The notes under the pieces: generated by a model | The model's database searches: none | Seen by the model: the letters and a program-made list of their open reading frames with translations, nothing else | Told to the model about the DNA's origin: nothing | Position numbers and translations under genes: made by a program | Shown: one piece after another, positions 10,152 to 19,262 of the stretch | How positions within the stretch are numbered: the stretch's first letter is position 1 | Layout: every line of letters starts with the position of its first letter | Origin: an uncultured Lachnospiraceae bacterium | GTDB taxonomy: Bacteria; Bacillota; Clostridia; Lachnospirales; Lachnospiraceae | Length of the DNA: 64,000 nucleotides | Reading direction: 5' to 3' | NCBI GenBank assembly: GCA_944383325.1 | Contig: CALWPC010000048.1 | Location: 1-64,000, forward strand

Positions 10152-10796
10152 ATGAAAATCGTAATGTTGGGGGCGCCGGGTGCCGGAAAAGGGACGCAGG
10201 CGAAAAAAATTGCAGAACGCTATCGTATTCCTCATATTTCCACAGGGGATATTTTTCGGGCCAACATGAAAGAGGGCACAGAGCTCGGACAGCAGGCGAA
10301 GGCTTATATGGATCAGGGCCAGTTAGTTCCTGACGAGCTGACCGTCCATATGGTGATGGACCGGTTTTCGAAGGATGACTGCAAGAATGGTTATGTATTA
10401 GACGGTTTCCCAAGGACAATTCCGCAGGCGGAGGCGCTGTCGGAAGCGCTTGCACAGGCAGGCGACTCGATTGATTATGCGATTGATATTGAGGTGCCCG
10501 ATGAGCGCATTGTGAAACGGATGTCCGGCAGAAGAGTGTGCCAAAAGTGCGGCGCTACTTATCACGAAGTGCATCACCCGCCTGTCAGAGAAGGCGTTTG
10601 TGATGTGTGCGGCGCAGATCTGGTGCAGCGTTCAGACGACAAGCCGGAGACGGTGTTAAGCCGCCTCGAGGTTTATCATGAACAGACACAGCCTCTGATT
10701 GATTATTATAAGGAAAAAAATGTATTAAAGCGTGTGGATGGCACGAGGGATCTGGAGGATGTTTTTCAGGCAATCGTAGATATTTTAGATGAATAG
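10152..10796 (+). CDS. adk: Adenylate kinase
   Basis: Adenylate kinase, 214 residues, interconverts ATP plus AMP with two ADP. The P-loop GAPGAGKGT is at residues 7-15, the DGFPRT AMP-lid motif at 84-89, and the LID domain carries four cysteines (C130, C133, C150, C153). The last mark the zinc-binding long form common in Gram-positive bacteria. The start follows GGGGAGG. It lies between secY and map, the standard Firmicutes arrangement. Confidence 0.98.
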   Translation: MKIVMLGAPGAGKGTQAKKIAERYRIPHISTGDIFRANMKEGTELGQQAKAYMDQGQLVPDELTVHMVMDRFSKDDCKNGYVLDGFPRTIPQAEALSEALAQAGDSIDYAIDIEVPDERIVKRMSGRRVCQKCGATYHEVHHPPVREGVCDVCGADLVQRSDDKPETVLSRLEVYHEQTQPLIDYYKEKNVLKRVDGTRDLEDVFQAIVDILDE

Positions 10797-10813
10797 AAAG
10801 ATAAGGTGACAGT

Positions 10814-11578
10814 ATGCCGGTAACAATCAAATCCTCGCGTGAAATCGCATTGATGCGCGAGGCAGGCAAGCGTTTGGCGGAAGTGCACACCAGGCTTCGG
10901 GATGTGATTGAGCCTGGGATTTCTACAAAAGAGATTGATCGCCTGGGACGGGAAATGATTGAAGGAATGGGATGTATTCCATCTTTTCTGAATTACAATG
11001 GTTATCCCGCATCGATCTGTGTCTCTGTGAACGATGAAGTGGTGCATGGCATTCCGTCTGAGGATGTCATTTTACAGGAAGGCGATATTGTCAGCCTGGA
11101 CGCCGGCCTGATTTACGAGGGTTATCACGCAGACGCAGCGAGAACCCACGGTGTCGGAACGGTGTCGCCGCAGGCAAAGCAGCTGATGAACGTCACAAGA
11201 CAAAGCTTTTTTGAAGGCGTTCGGTTTGCCAGGGAAGGCAATCACCTGCATGATATTTCGAATGCGATTGACGCTTATATCCGTCGCTTCGGGTACACGG
11301 CGGTGCGCGATCTGGTCGGCCATGGAATTGGAAGTCAACTGCATGAGGACCCGCAGATTCCGAATTTTACGCAGAGGCGCAAAGGGCCGATGCTGAAGGC
11401 CGGCATGACGTTGGCTGTCGAGCCGATGATCAATATCGGACGGCCGGATGTCGAGTGGTTGGATGATGACTGGACTGTGGTGACAGAAGACGGAACTCTC
11501 TCAGCGCACTATGAGAATACGATTCTGATTACAGACGGCGAACCGGAAATTTTCACACTGGAGCTGTGTGAGCAGTAA
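10814..11578 (+). CDS. map: Type I methionine aminopeptidase
   Basis: This enzyme removes the initiator methionine from new proteins. At 254 residues it is the short bacterial form. The five metal ligands can be assigned as D96, D107, H170, E203 and E234 (in SLDAGL, HADAARTHG, VGHGIG, AVEPMINIG and YENTILIT), with the substrate-contacting H78 in VVHGIP. All catalytic residues are intact. It is 17 bases after adk. Confidence 0.98.
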   Translation: MPVTIKSSREIALMREAGKRLAEVHTRLRDVIEPGISTKEIDRLGREMIEGMGCIPSFLNYNGYPASICVSVNDEVVHGIPSEDVILQEGDIVSLDAGLIYEGYHADAARTHGVGTVSPQAKQLMNVTRQSFFEGVRFAREGNHLHDISNAIDAYIRRFGYTAVRDLVGHGIGSQLHEDPQIPNFTQRRKGPMLKAGMTLAVEPMINIGRPDVEWLDDDWTVVTEDGTLSAHYENTILITDGEPEIFTLELCEQ

Positions 11579-11595
11579 GTGAGGATGGTGAGCGT

Positions 11596-11877
11596 ATGAG
11601 TGAGATGCTAGAGGGACAGTTTGTACGATCACTGGCCGGACATGACAAAGGCATGGTCTATGTGATTCTGAAAATTGATCAGTCCAGGGTATTTGTAACG
11701 GATGGAGCGCTGAGATCTGTGAGCAGACCAAAAGCGAAAAATCCAAAACATTTACAGCCGATTCACTGCATGGCTGCGTCCGTACTGAACAGACCGGCGA
11801 CAGAGCCGCCGAGGACGGACGAGGAAGTGAAGCGGGCAATTAAGCTGTACTGCACAGAGCATTGCAATCAAAAATGA
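11596..11877 (+). CDS. KOW-domain RNA-binding protein (L14e-like)
   Basis: This 93-residue protein has an N-terminal KOW-type beta barrel (GQFVRSLAGHDKGMVYVILK, about residues 7-26) and a basic middle (SRPKAKNPKHLQPI). It resembles the small KOW proteins of Clostridia that recall archaeal and eukaryotic L14e. Its position between map and infA suggests a role in translation or ribosome maturation, but the exact function is not established. The start follows a GGATGG-like weak site, and it probably belongs to the same transcript. Confidence 0.8.
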   Translation: MSEMLEGQFVRSLAGHDKGMVYVILKIDQSRVFVTDGALRSVSRPKAKNPKHLQPIHCMAASVLNRPATEPPRTDEEVKRAIKLYCTEHCNQK

Positions 11878-11931
11878 AAAACATCAACCGGTCGGACTTC
11901 GATAGGAACGATCAAGAATGGGAGAAATAAT

Positions 11932-12150
11932 ATGTCAAAAGCAGATGTGATTGAGATTGAAGGAGTTGTCATTGAGAAACTGCCTAATGCGATGTTCCGG
12001 GTGGAACTGGAAAACGGACACCAGGTACTGGCCCATATCAGCGGAAAACTTCGGATGAATTATATTCGGATTTTACCGGGTGATAAGGTTACGTTGGAAC
12101 TCTCCCCGTATGATCTCTCAAAGGGACGTATCATCTGGAGAGACAAATAA
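11932..12150 (+). CDS. infA: Translation initiation factor IF-1
   Basis: IF-1, 72 residues, is an OB-fold protein that occupies the A site during initiation. The N-terminus [20 protein letters not shown] and the end [14 protein letters not shown] are canonical. The start follows GGGAGA. Downstream, a perfect-consensus promoter begins the rpmJ-led transcript, so infA is probably the last gene of the preceding unit. Confidence 0.98.
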   Translation: MSKADVIEIEGVVIEKLPNAMFRVELENGHQVLAHISGKLRMNYIRILPGDKVTLELSPYDLSKGRIIWRDK

Positions 12151-12212
12151 ACGACAAAAACCGGCGTGTTGTTTTGTGCCAGGCAAGCATGTCCATTTTT
12201 TGTAAAAGTTTC

Positions 12213-12241
12213 TTGACACGTATAAATACTGCTGATATAAT
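12213..12241 (+). promoter_or_regulatory. Sigma-A promoter for rpmJ-alpha operon
   Basis: TTGACA at 12213-12218 and TATAAT at 12236-12241 are separated by exactly 17 bases, a perfect match to the housekeeping consensus. It lies 35 bases upstream of rpmJ and allows the rpmJ-rpsM-rpsK-rpsD-rpoA-rplQ block to be transcribed separately from the S10-spc block. Confidence 0.85.
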
Positions 12242-12275
12242 ATCAAATGGACTTTTTTTGAAAGGAGGATTTGAC

Positions 12276-12389
12276 ATGAAAGTTAGATCATCTGTTAAAC
12301 CGATTTGTGAGAAGTGCAAAGTCATCAAAAGAAAGGGAAGCATTCGGATCATCTGTGAGAATCCGAAGCACAAGCAGAGACAGGGATAA
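12276..12389 (+). CDS. rpmJ: 50S ribosomal protein L36, zinc type
   Basis: L36 is 37 residues with the zinc site C11, C14, C27, H32 ([11 protein letters not shown], then [11 protein letters not shown]). The start ATG follows AAAGGAGG (12261-12268). A longer in-frame reading from 12174 covers the promoter and is not used. It is the first gene after the 12213 promoter. Confidence 0.97.
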   Translation: MKVRSSVKPICEKCKVIKRKGSIRIICENPKHKQRQG

Positions 12390-12419
12390 TACTGTCTTTA
12401 AACTGTTTTGAAGCGGCTG

Positions 12420-12458
12420 CAGCGGGACGCGCCCGTCAGCGCGTGCCTGCTGATTTTT
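12420..12458 (+). terminator. Terminator-like hairpin between rpmJ and rpsM
   Basis: Bases 12420-12432 pair with 12439-12452 in a 13-bp GC-rich stem (one bulged G at 12445, one G-U pair, loop of six), followed by A and five T. It has the form of an intrinsic terminator, yet essential genes lie downstream without another clear promoter, so it is probably an attenuator. Two more hairpins follow at 12462-12477 (six bp, GCAA tetraloop) and 12479-12510 (nine positions with one mismatch). Confidence 0.6.
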
Positions 12459-12556
12459 ATAAACCGTGGCAACGCGGTGCGCAGATCTCTAATACCGAGG
12501 GGATCTTCGCAAATGTTGACAAACTGATAAAAAAATAACGGAGGTGTAATAGGTAC

Positions 12557-12925
12557 ATGGCTCGTATTGCTGGTGTAGACTTACCGAGAGAAAAGCGTGT
12601 AGAGATTGGTCTGACATATATTTATGGAATTGGAAGAGCGAGCTCGAATCGCATTTTGGCGGAAGCAAAGGTAAACCCGGATACACGCGTCAGAGATCTC
12701 ACCGATGACGAAGTGAAGAGAATCGCAACGGTTGTCGAGGAATCTCAGATGGTGGAAGGTGATCTGCGCAGAGAAGTTGCAATGAACATCAAGAGACTGC
12801 AGGAGATTGGCTGTTATCGCGGGATTCGCCATAGAAAAGGACTGCCGGTTCGCGGTCAGAAGACCAAAACCAATGCAAGAACAAGAAAAGGTCCTAAGAG
12901 AACGGTTGCGAATAAGAAGAAATAA
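12557..12925 (+). CDS. rpsM: 30S ribosomal protein S13
   Basis: S13, 122 residues, sits in the 30S head and bridges to L5 and the P-site tRNA. The N-terminus [20 protein letters not shown] and the C-terminal [19 protein letters not shown] are typical. The start follows GGAGGTG at 12540-12546, at a spacing a little longer than average. The 167-base stretch before it is unusually structured. Confidence 0.98.
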   Translation: MARIAGVDLPREKRVEIGLTYIYGIGRASSNRILAEAKVNPDTRVRDLTDDEVKRIATVVEESQMVEGDLRREVAMNIKRLQEIGCYRGIRHRKGLPVRGQKTKTNARTRKGPKRTVANKKK

Positions 12926-12955
12926 GAATAGGAAGAAAGTAGGTTAGTTTTAAAA

Positions 12956-13351
12956 ATGGCTAAGAAAGTTGCGAGAAAAGTAACAAAAAAGCGCGTGAGA
13001 AAAAACGTTGAACGGGGACAGGCACATATCCAGTCTTCTTTTAATAATACGATTGTGACGATTACGGATACAGAGGGCAATGCGCTCTCCTGGGCAAGTG
13101 CCGGTGGTCTTGGTTTTAGAGGTTCAAGGAAATCTACTCCTTATGCAGCGCAGACGGCTGCAGAAACAGCAGCAAAGGCAGCACTGCCCTATGGCTTAAA
13201 GACCGTTGAAGTTATGGTTAAGGGACCGGGCTCAGGAAGAGAGGCGGCAATCCGCGCACTTCAGGCGTGCGGATTGGATGTGACAAGTATTAAGGACGTT
13301 ACGCCTGTGCCGCACAACGGCTGTCGCCCGCCGAAGCGCAGAAGAGTTTAA
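12956..13351 (+). CDS. rpsK: 30S ribosomal protein S11
   Basis: S11, 131 residues, forms part of the platform near the E site. The core [20 protein letters not shown] and the C-terminal [18 protein letters not shown] are diagnostic. The Shine-Dalgarno before the ATG is weak (GTAGGTTAG), so translation may depend on coupling with rpsM 30 bases upstream. Confidence 0.98.
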   Translation: MAKKVARKVTKKRVRKNVERGQAHIQSSFNNTIVTITDTEGNALSWASAGGLGFRGSRKSTPYAAQTAAETAAKAALPYGLKTVEVMVKGPGSGREAAIRALQACGLDVTSIKDVTPVPHNGCRPPKRRRV

Positions 13352-13367
13352 TTAGGAGGTAAGTTTC

Positions 13368-13961
13368 ATGGCAGTAAACAGAGTCCCTGTTTTAAAGAGA
13401 TGCAGATCGCTTGATCTGGATCCGATATATCTGGGAATTGATAAAAAGTCGCGCAGACAATTAAAGCGTGCAAACAGAAAAATGAGCGAGTACGGCCTGC
13501 AGCTTCGCGAGAAGCAGAAAGCAAAGTTTATTTATGGCGTGCTTGAGAAGCCGTTCCGCAATTATTACAAGAAGGCAGATAAGATGTCCGGTATGACCGG
13601 CGAGAATCTGATGGTGATGCTTGAGACAAGACTGGACAATGTCGTGTATCGTCTCGGTATGGCGAGAACCCGCAAGGAGGCGCGCCAGATTGTCGATCAC
13701 AAGCACGTTCTTGTCAATGGCAAGCAGGTGAATATCCCCTCTTATCTTGTCAAAGTCGGTGATGTGATTGAAATTAAAGAGAAAAACAGAGATTCCAAGA
13801 GATATGCTCAGATCACAGAGATTACCGCAGGCAGAATGGTTCCGGCATGGCTTGAGGCTGATTTAGAGTCTTTAAAGGGCACGGTAAAAGAGCTTCCGAC
13901 GCGTGAAGAAATCGACGTTCCGGTAGATGAGATGCTGATTGTCGAGTTGTATTCCAAGTAA
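13368..13961 (+). CDS. rpsD: 30S ribosomal protein S4
   Basis: S4, 197 residues, starts 30S assembly and shapes decoding fidelity. The S4 RNA-binding domain is near residues 88-150 ([20 protein letters not shown], then [20 protein letters not shown]). The N-terminus is [19 protein letters not shown], without the zinc cysteines of some S4 proteins. Its place inside the alpha operon fits Clostridia rather than Bacillus, where rpsD is a separate gene. Confidence 0.97.
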   Translation: MAVNRVPVLKRCRSLDLDPIYLGIDKKSRRQLKRANRKMSEYGLQLREKQKAKFIYGVLEKPFRNYYKKADKMSGMTGENLMVMLETRLDNVVYRLGMARTRKEARQIVDHKHVLVNGKQVNIPSYLVKVGDVIEIKEKNRDSKRYAQITEITAGRMVPAWLEADLESLKGTVKELPTREEIDVPVDEMLIVELYSK

Positions 13962-14006
13962 TTTGTGCCACCCTTCACTTTTTAGCAGACCCAAAGGAGG
14001 GCTTTC

Positions 14007-14966
14007 ATGTTCGATTTTGAAAAACCAAATATTGAGATCGCGGAGATTTCGGAAGATAAAAGATATGGGAAATTTATTGTTGAGCCATTAGAGCGTGGGT
14101 ACGGAATCACTCTTGGCAATTCGCTTCGGCGGATTATGCTTTCGTCCCTGCCGGGCGCTGCTGTTAGCCAGGTGAAGATTGAGGGTGTACTGCATGAGTT
14201 TAGCTCCATTCCGGGAATCAAGGAAGACGTCACCGAAATCATTATGAATATCAAAAGTCTCGCAATCCGCAATAACAGCGACTCTATGGAGCCGAAAACG
14301 GCATACATTGAGTATGAAGGCGAAGGGGTTGTGACCGCAGCGGATATTCAGGTGGATTCCGACATTGAGATTATGAATCCGGATTTGGTGATCGCTACGC
14401 TTAGCGGAGGCCCGGACTGTAAATTGTACATGGAACTCACCATTACGCGGGGCAGGGGTTATGTGAGCGCCGACCGCAATAAGGGTGAAGAGCTTCCGAT
14501 CGGTACGATTGCCGTTGATTCTATTTATACGCCGGTAGAGCGTGTAAATATGACGGTTGATAATACCAGAGTCGGACAGATTACGGATTATGACAAATTG
14601 ACATTGGATGTATACACAAACGCGACACTGCAGCCGGACGAGGCAGTCAGCCTTGCCGCAAAGGTGCTCAGCGAACATCTGAACCTCTTCATTGATCTCT
14701 CTGAGAATGCCAAGACGGCGGAAGTAATGATTGAAAAAGAGGATGATGAAAAGGAAAAAGTGCTCGAGATGAATATCGACGAGCTCGAGTTGTCGGTTCG
14801 CTCCTATAACTGTCTGAAGCGCGCGGGAATTAATACCGTTGAGGAGCTTACCAATAAGACGTCCGAGGAGATGATGAAGGTTCGGAATTTGGGCCGCAAA
14901 TCTCTCGAGGAGGTATTGGCGAAACTGAAAGAGTTGGGCCTTCAGCTCAGCTCCAGTGATGAATAA
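14007..14966 (+). CDS. rpoA: RNA polymerase alpha subunit
   Basis: RpoA is 319 residues. The N-terminal dimerisation domain carries [20 protein letters not shown] at about residues 28-47. An acidic linker ([20 protein letters not shown]) leads to the C-terminal domain at about 255-315, which holds the helix-hairpin-helix residues of the UP-element and activator contacts ([20 protein letters not shown]). The start follows AAAGGAGGG. It lies between rpsD and rplQ as usual. Confidence 0.98.
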   Translation: MFDFEKPNIEIAEISEDKRYGKFIVEPLERGYGITLGNSLRRIMLSSLPGAAVSQVKIEGVLHEFSSIPGIKEDVTEIIMNIKSLAIRNNSDSMEPKTAYIEYEGEGVVTAADIQVDSDIEIMNPDLVIATLSGGPDCKLYMELTITRGRGYVSADRNKGEELPIGTIAVDSIYTPVERVNMTVDNTRVGQITDYDKLTLDVYTNATLQPDEAVSLAAKVLSEHLNLFIDLSENAKTAEVMIEKEDDEKEKVLEMNIDELELSVRSYNCLKRAGINTVEELTNKTSEEMMKVRNLGRKSLEEVLAKLKELGLQLSSSDE

Positions 14967-15043
14967 AAATTTATGGAGTAATATCGTCCGGTCAGTAAGC
15001 CCGAAGAGCGTGGCCGGGGGTTCCACAAATGGAGGAAATAGAG

Positions 15044-15577
15044 ATGGCTGGATATAGAAAGCTTGGAAGAACCTCTAGTCAGAGAAAGGCTCTGATTCGG
15101 GGACAGGTAACCGCACTGTTAAACAACGGAAAAATTGTTACAACAGAGGCAAGAGCGAAGGAAATTCGCAAAGTGGCCGAGGGTCTGATTGCCATGGCGG
15201 TAAAGGAAAAAGATCACTTTGATACAGTTACGGTGACCGCAAAAGTTGCCCGCAAGGACAAGGACGGTAAGCGTGTGAAAGAAGTGGTTGACGGCAAAAA
15301 AGTGACGGTATACGATGAAGTGGAAAAGACGATCAAAAAGGATCAGCCGTCGCGTTTACATGCGAGAAGAAAGATGCTGAAAGTGCTCTATCCTGTGAAG
15401 GTTGCGGACAGCGCCAAGGCGGGAAAGAAGCATATGAAGCAGGTGGATCTGGTTGCAAAATTGTTTGATGAGATTGCGCCGAAGTATGAAAACCGCAATG
15501 GCGGATATACTCGGATTATCAAAATCGGACAGCGGAAAGGCGATGCTGCAATGCAGGTTCTGTTGGAATTAGTTTAA
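15044..15577 (+). CDS. rplQ: 50S ribosomal protein L17, extended form
   Basis: L17 lies next to L22 and L32 near the tunnel exit. The start at 15044 follows GGAGG and gives [20 protein letters not shown]; a start five codons earlier would overlap the ribosome binding site. At 177 residues it is longer than the roughly 115-130 of most bacteria. The extra part is a lysine- and valine-rich stretch at about 70-105 ([20 protein letters not shown]), inserted between the two conserved halves. The C-terminus [20 protein letters not shown] is normal. Confidence 0.96.
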   Translation: MAGYRKLGRTSSQRKALIRGQVTALLNNGKIVTTEARAKEIRKVAEGLIAMAVKEKDHFDTVTVTAKVARKDKDGKRVKEVVDGKKVTVYDEVEKTIKKDQPSRLHARRKMLKVLYPVKVADSAKAGKKHMKQVDLVAKLFDEIAPKYENRNGGYTRIIKIGQRKGDAAMQVLLELV

Positions 15578-15589
15578 TGACAGGAGTAA

Positions 15590-15623
15590 AGAGGGCGTTA
15601 TCTGTTGGGTAACGCTCTTTTTT
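15590..15623 (+). terminator. Intrinsic terminator after rplQ
   Basis: A stem formed by AGAG(G)GCGTTA and TAACGCTCT, with one bulged G, is followed by a run of T. It ends only 18 bases before ecfA1, so some read-through into the ECF genes is likely. No separate promoter was seen for them. Confidence 0.8.
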
Positions 15624-15641
15624 CAAATAAGGATACAAAAT

Positions 15642-16502
15642 ATGAGCATGATTGATGTAGACCAGGTTAGTTTTGCATATGAGAGGATGGGAGACGACGG
15701 CAAGGTGACGGCTGCGGAACCGGCGGTTTCTGACGTCAGTATGGCGGTTTCAGAGGGCGAGTTTGTGGCGGTTCTCGGCCATAACGGCTCTGGAAAATCG
15801 ACTCTCGCCAAACATTTCAACGCGCTGCTGCTGCCGACCGAAGGGGCCGTGTATGTGGATCAGATGCATACGGCTGACGAGTGCAATCTCTGGGATATTC
15901 GACATACGGTAGGCATGGTATTCCAGAATCCTGACAATCAGATTATTGCCGGCGTCGTCGAGGAGGATGTCGGTTTCGGACCCGAGAATATGGGAGTGCC
16001 GACTGAGGAAATCTGGGAGCGGGTAGAGGATAGCTTAGGTGCGGTCGATATGCTCAGATACCGGAAACATTCTCCAAATAAACTGTCGGGCGGTCAAAAA
16101 CAGCGCGTGGCCATTGCCGGTGTGGTGGCGATGCGCCCCAAGTGCATTGTGTTGGACGAACCGACGGCGATGCTTGACCCGCAGGGGCGGCAGGAAGTGC
16201 TTCAGGCGATCCGTTCGCTGCATGATGCGGGGGTGACGATTGTGCTCATCACGCATGATATGGAGGAAGCGCTCTGTGCGGACCGCGTGATGGTGATGAA
16301 TGACGGACGGCTTGTGATGAACGGGACACCGCGCGAGGTGTTTGCCCATGTGAGAGAGCTTCAGCAGATTGGTCTTGGCGTTCCGCAGATGGAATGGCTG
16401 GCGTACGAGCTGCGCAGCGCGGGAATGCCGATTTCCGAGGATATTATGACGCGGCAGGAGCTTGTGCGGGAGCTTAGCGCACTGCTTTCCCAGACGGCCT
16501 GA
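15642..16502 (+). CDS. ecfA1: ECF transporter ATPase EcfA1
   Basis: This is the first ATP-binding subunit of the shared energising module that drives substrate-specific S components for vitamins and metals. The protein is 286 residues. The Walker A motif GHNGSGKST is at residues 46-54. The Q-loop FQNPDNQI, the signature [16 protein letters not shown] and the Walker [12 protein letters not shown] follow. The start ATG has only a weak upstream site. It forms an operon with ecfA2 and ecfT. Confidence 0.95.
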   Translation: MSMIDVDQVSFAYERMGDDGKVTAAEPAVSDVSMAVSEGEFVAVLGHNGSGKSTLAKHFNALLLPTEGAVYVDQMHTADECNLWDIRHTVGMVFQNPDNQIIAGVVEEDVGFGPENMGVPTEEIWERVEDSLGAVDMLRYRKHSPNKLSGGQKQRVAIAGVVAMRPKCIVLDEPTAMLDPQGRQEVLQAIRSLHDAGVTIVLITHDMEEALCADRVMVMNDGRLVMNGTPREVFAHVRELQQIGLGVPQMEWLAYELRSAGMPISEDIMTRQELVRELSALLSQTA

Positions 16503-16527
16503 GAATGCGAAGAGGTAGGGGATTCGG

Positions 16528-17397
16528 ATGGAACTTGAGTTGGAACATATCGGTTATCGGTATGGGGATGCTTTAGCCAGTGAAATGCAGGCGCTTTCTG
16601 ATATTTCGCTGAAAATTACGGGCGGAGAATTTATCGGTGTCATCGGGCATACCGGTTCCGGAAAATCGACGCTGATGCAGATTATGAATGCGTTGGAGAG
16701 GCCGGGAGAAGGCCGGGTTTTAGCGGACGGAGAGGACGTCTGGGGTGAACATTATGACCGCAGGTCGCTCAGAAGCCGTGTCGGCCTTGTCTTTCAATAT
16801 CCGGAACACCAGTTATTTGAGACGACAGTGATCGGGGACGTCATGTTCGGTCCTTTGAATCAGGGGCTGTCCGAGAAGGAAGCGCGCGCTCGCGCGGAAC
16901 ATGCGCTTGCATTGACCGGCATTGACGAAAAATGGTATGAACAGTCGCCGTTTGAATTGTCAGGCGGACAAAAACGCCGCACGGCAATCGCCGGCGTGCT
17001 CGCAATGGAGCCGGAAATTTTAATTTTGGATGAACCGACTGCCGGCCTGGATCCGGCAGGCAGGGGAGAAATTTTGCGGCAGATTTCCTCTCTTCACAGA
17101 GAATATGCGGGGCGGCTTTCGATACTATTGGTGTCGCACAGTATGGAAGATGTCGCGCAGTATGTTGGGCGAATACTTGTTATGGATCACGGGAGACTGG
17201 TGTTGGATGATATTCCGCAGCGGGTGTTTGCCCATGTGGAGGAACTGGAGAGCATGGGGCTTGCCGCGCCTGCGGTCACGTATCTGCTTCGCGATCTGCG
17301 GGCTGCGGGAATTGAGGTGGACGATCAGGCGTACACCGTAGAACAGGCAATGCAGGCGATTCTTGATGTGTGGCGTAAGAGGAGCGGCGATGATTAG
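16528..17397 (+). CDS. ecfA2: ECF transporter ATPase EcfA2
   Basis: This is the second, non-identical ATPase of the ECF module, 289 residues. Walker A GHTGSGKST is at residues 40-48, the Q-loop reads FQYPEHQLFE, the signature LSGGQKRRTAIAGVLA, and Walker B LDEPTAGLDP. The FQYPEHQLFE version is typical of EcfA2 rather than EcfA1. The stop overlaps ecfT by eight bases. Confidence 0.95.
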   Translation: MELELEHIGYRYGDALASEMQALSDISLKITGGEFIGVIGHTGSGKSTLMQIMNALERPGEGRVLADGEDVWGEHYDRRSLRSRVGLVFQYPEHQLFETTVIGDVMFGPLNQGLSEKEARARAEHALALTGIDEKWYEQSPFELSGGQKRRTAIAGVLAMEPEILILDEPTAGLDPAGRGEILRQISSLHREYAGRLSILLVSHSMEDVAQYVGRILVMDHGRLVLDDIPQRVFAHVEELESMGLAAPAVTYLLRDLRAAGIEVDDQAYTVEQAMQAILDVWRKRSGDD

Positions 17398-18199
17398 AGA
17401 TATTACGATTGGACAATATTATCCGGTAAAATCCGTTATACATGAACTTGATCCGAGAGTGAAAATTATTGGGACTTTACTATTTGCCGTTTCTCTGTTT
17501 TTGCTGAAAAATGCGTGGAGTTTTCTGCCGGCAGCCATATTGCTTGTGTGCTGTATCCGGCTGTCTCATATACCGGTTCGCTTTATTGCGCGCGGCATGA
17601 AGCCGATTGTGCTGCTTTTGCTGATTACGGCGGCGTTCAATCTGTTTCTGACGCCGGGGAATATACTTGTGCAGTTTTGGATATTTAAAATTACCGAGGA
17701 GGGGCTGCGGGTTACCATTCTCACCGTCGTGCGTCTCTGTTTTCTGGTATTTGGCACTTCTCTGATGACGTTTACCACAACCCCGAACCGCCTGACGGAC
17801 GGGATAGAGAGCTTGCTGTCGCCGCTGCAGAGGTTTCATGTTCCGGTTCAGGAATTGGCGCTTGTGATGTCGATTGCGCTTCGGTTTATTCCGATTTTGC
17901 TTGAGGAGACGGACAAAATTATGAAAGCGCAGATTGCGCGCGGGGCGGACTTTGAGAGCGGAAATTTGCTTCGGCGGATGAAAAATATGATTCCGCTTCT
18001 TGTGCCGCTCTTTGTATCGGCGTTTCGGCGGGCGGACGATTTGGCGATGGCGATGGAGGCTCGCGGTTATCACGGCGGAGCAGGCCGGACAAAGATGAAG
18101 CCGCTTCGCTACAGCCGGAGAGATGCCGAGGCGTTTGCGATTTTGGCGCTTTATGTGGTGAGTCTTGTGCTTTCACACAATATACACAATTTTATATAA
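17390..18199 (+). CDS. ecfT: ECF transporter membrane subunit EcfT
   Basis: EcfT, 269 residues, is the membrane scaffold linking the two ATPases to exchangeable S components. The start at 17390 (MIRDITIGQYYPVKSVIHEL) follows AGAGGAG inside ecfA2. Four to five hydrophobic segments are visible, and the two coupling helices carry the family AxGA pattern (AQIARGADF, then AMEARGYHGG). In many Firmicutes truA, rplM and rpsI come next; here they do not. Confidence 0.95.
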   Translation: MIRDITIGQYYPVKSVIHELDPRVKIIGTLLFAVSLFLLKNAWSFLPAAILLVCCIRLSHIPVRFIARGMKPIVLLLLITAAFNLFLTPGNILVQFWIFKITEEGLRVTILTVVRLCFLVFGTSLMTFTTTPNRLTDGIESLLSPLQRFHVPVQELALVMSIALRFIPILLEETDKIMKAQIARGADFESGNLLRRMKNMIPLLVPLFVSAFRRADDLAMAMEARGYHGGAGRTKMKPLRYSRRDAEAFAILALYVVSLVLSHNIHNFI

Positions 18200-18299
18200 A
18201 ATCGGTCACAGTTTATTCCTATAATAAACGATAGTATGCTCGCATTTTCACATTGGGTTTGCAATGGGCAGTCCGGGGCAGAGAGAAGGAGGAGAAGGT

Positions 18300-19262
18300 T
18301 TGATTGAGATTCACAATTTAACGAAAAAATATGGCAGCCATATCGCGGTCGATCATCTGAGCTTTCAGGTGGAACGCGGGAAGATTTATGGCTTTCTCGG
18401 TCCAAACGGCGCGGGAAAAACCACGACGATGAATATGATCACCGGATATATCGGCGCGACCGAGGGAGAGGTGCGCATCAACGGATACGATATTTTGGAA
18501 TCTCCCGAGCAGGCCAAGAAATGTATTGGCTATCTGCCGGAGATCCCGCCGCTGTATATGGATATGACGCCGAATGAGTATCTGAAATTTGTAGCGGAGT
18601 TAAAAGGAATCGGCAGGGATGAGCGGGAAGCGATGATCCGGGATATTATGGAGACGACCAAAATTACGGATGTTCAGCATCGCCTGATCAAAAACCTGTC
18701 GAAGGGTTACCGCCAGCGCGTTGGCCTGGCGCAGGCGCTGATCGGCTATCCGGAAGTCATTATACTGGATGAACCTACGGTGGGCCTTGATCCGAAGCAG
18801 ATTATTGAGATTCGGGATCTGATCAAGAGCCTGGGCGACCGGCATACGGTGATTTTGAGTTCGCACATTTTATCTGAGGTCAGCGCTGTCTGTGATCATG
18901 TGCTGATTATTTCAAAAGGCAAGCTTGTGGCGAGCGACCGGCCGGAGAATCTCTCGGCGCATCTGGCGGAGAAAATGCAGCTCTCTCTCACGATCATGGG
19001 CGAGGAGCGTCTGATCAGAGAGACGCTGCGCCTGATGCCGGAAATCCGCAAATATGAGATTCATCACTCGGTGGAAGACGGCGCCTGGGACATTGAGCTG
19101 ACCGCCGGTGAGCAGACGGACATCCGTAAAAAACTGTTTTCGGAGTTTGCCAAACTGGAGTACCCGATTCTCAAAATGCAGTCGAGTGGGAAAAGTCTTG
19201 AGGACGTCTTTCTGGAGCTTACCCAGGACGAGCAGGCGGCTGACGGAAAGGAGGAAGCGTGA
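18300..19262 (+). CDS. ABC transporter ATPase, GldA/NatA-like
   Basis: The protein is 320 residues, an ATPase of the type that pairs with separate membrane proteins. The start is TTG at 18300, after AAGGAGGAGAAGG; an ATG at 18264 would put the ribosome binding site inside the gene. The P-loop GPNGAGKTT is near residues 34-42, the signature LSKGYRQRVGLAQALI and Walker B ILDEPTVGLDP follow, and a C-terminal regulatory extension runs from about 215. With the next three genes it matches the Gld-like ABC set first named for gliding in Bacteroidetes. The substrate is unknown. Confidence 0.9.
   Translation: MIEIHNLTKKYGSHIAVDHLSFQVERGKIYGFLGPNGAGKTTTMNMITGYIGATEGEVRINGYDILESPEQAKKCIGYLPEIPPLYMDMTPNEYLKFVAELKGIGRDEREAMIRDIMETTKITDVQHRLIKNLSKGYRQRVGLAQALIGYPEVIILDEPTVGLDPKQIIEIRDLIKSLGDRHTVILSSHILSEVSAVCDHVLIISKGKLVASDRPENLSAHLAEKMQLSLTIMGEERLIRETLRLMPEIRKYEIHHSVEDGAWDIELTAGEQTDIRKKLFSEFAKLEYPILKMQSSGKSLEDVFLELTQDEQAADGKEEA

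Noticed and set aside
12460..12510. T-box-like sequence GTGGCAACGCGGT before rpsM
   Set aside because: It resembles the T-box anti-terminator core, but only about 70 bases separate it from rpmJ, too few for a specifier stem. No terminator with a T-run follows, and the gene is not an aminoacyl-tRNA or amino acid gene. A GCAA-tetraloop hairpin explains it.
18220..18225. TATAAT as a promoter for the Gld-like operon
   Set aside because: No acceptable -35 lies 16-18 bases upstream; the hexamer falls in a small AT-rich inverted repeat.
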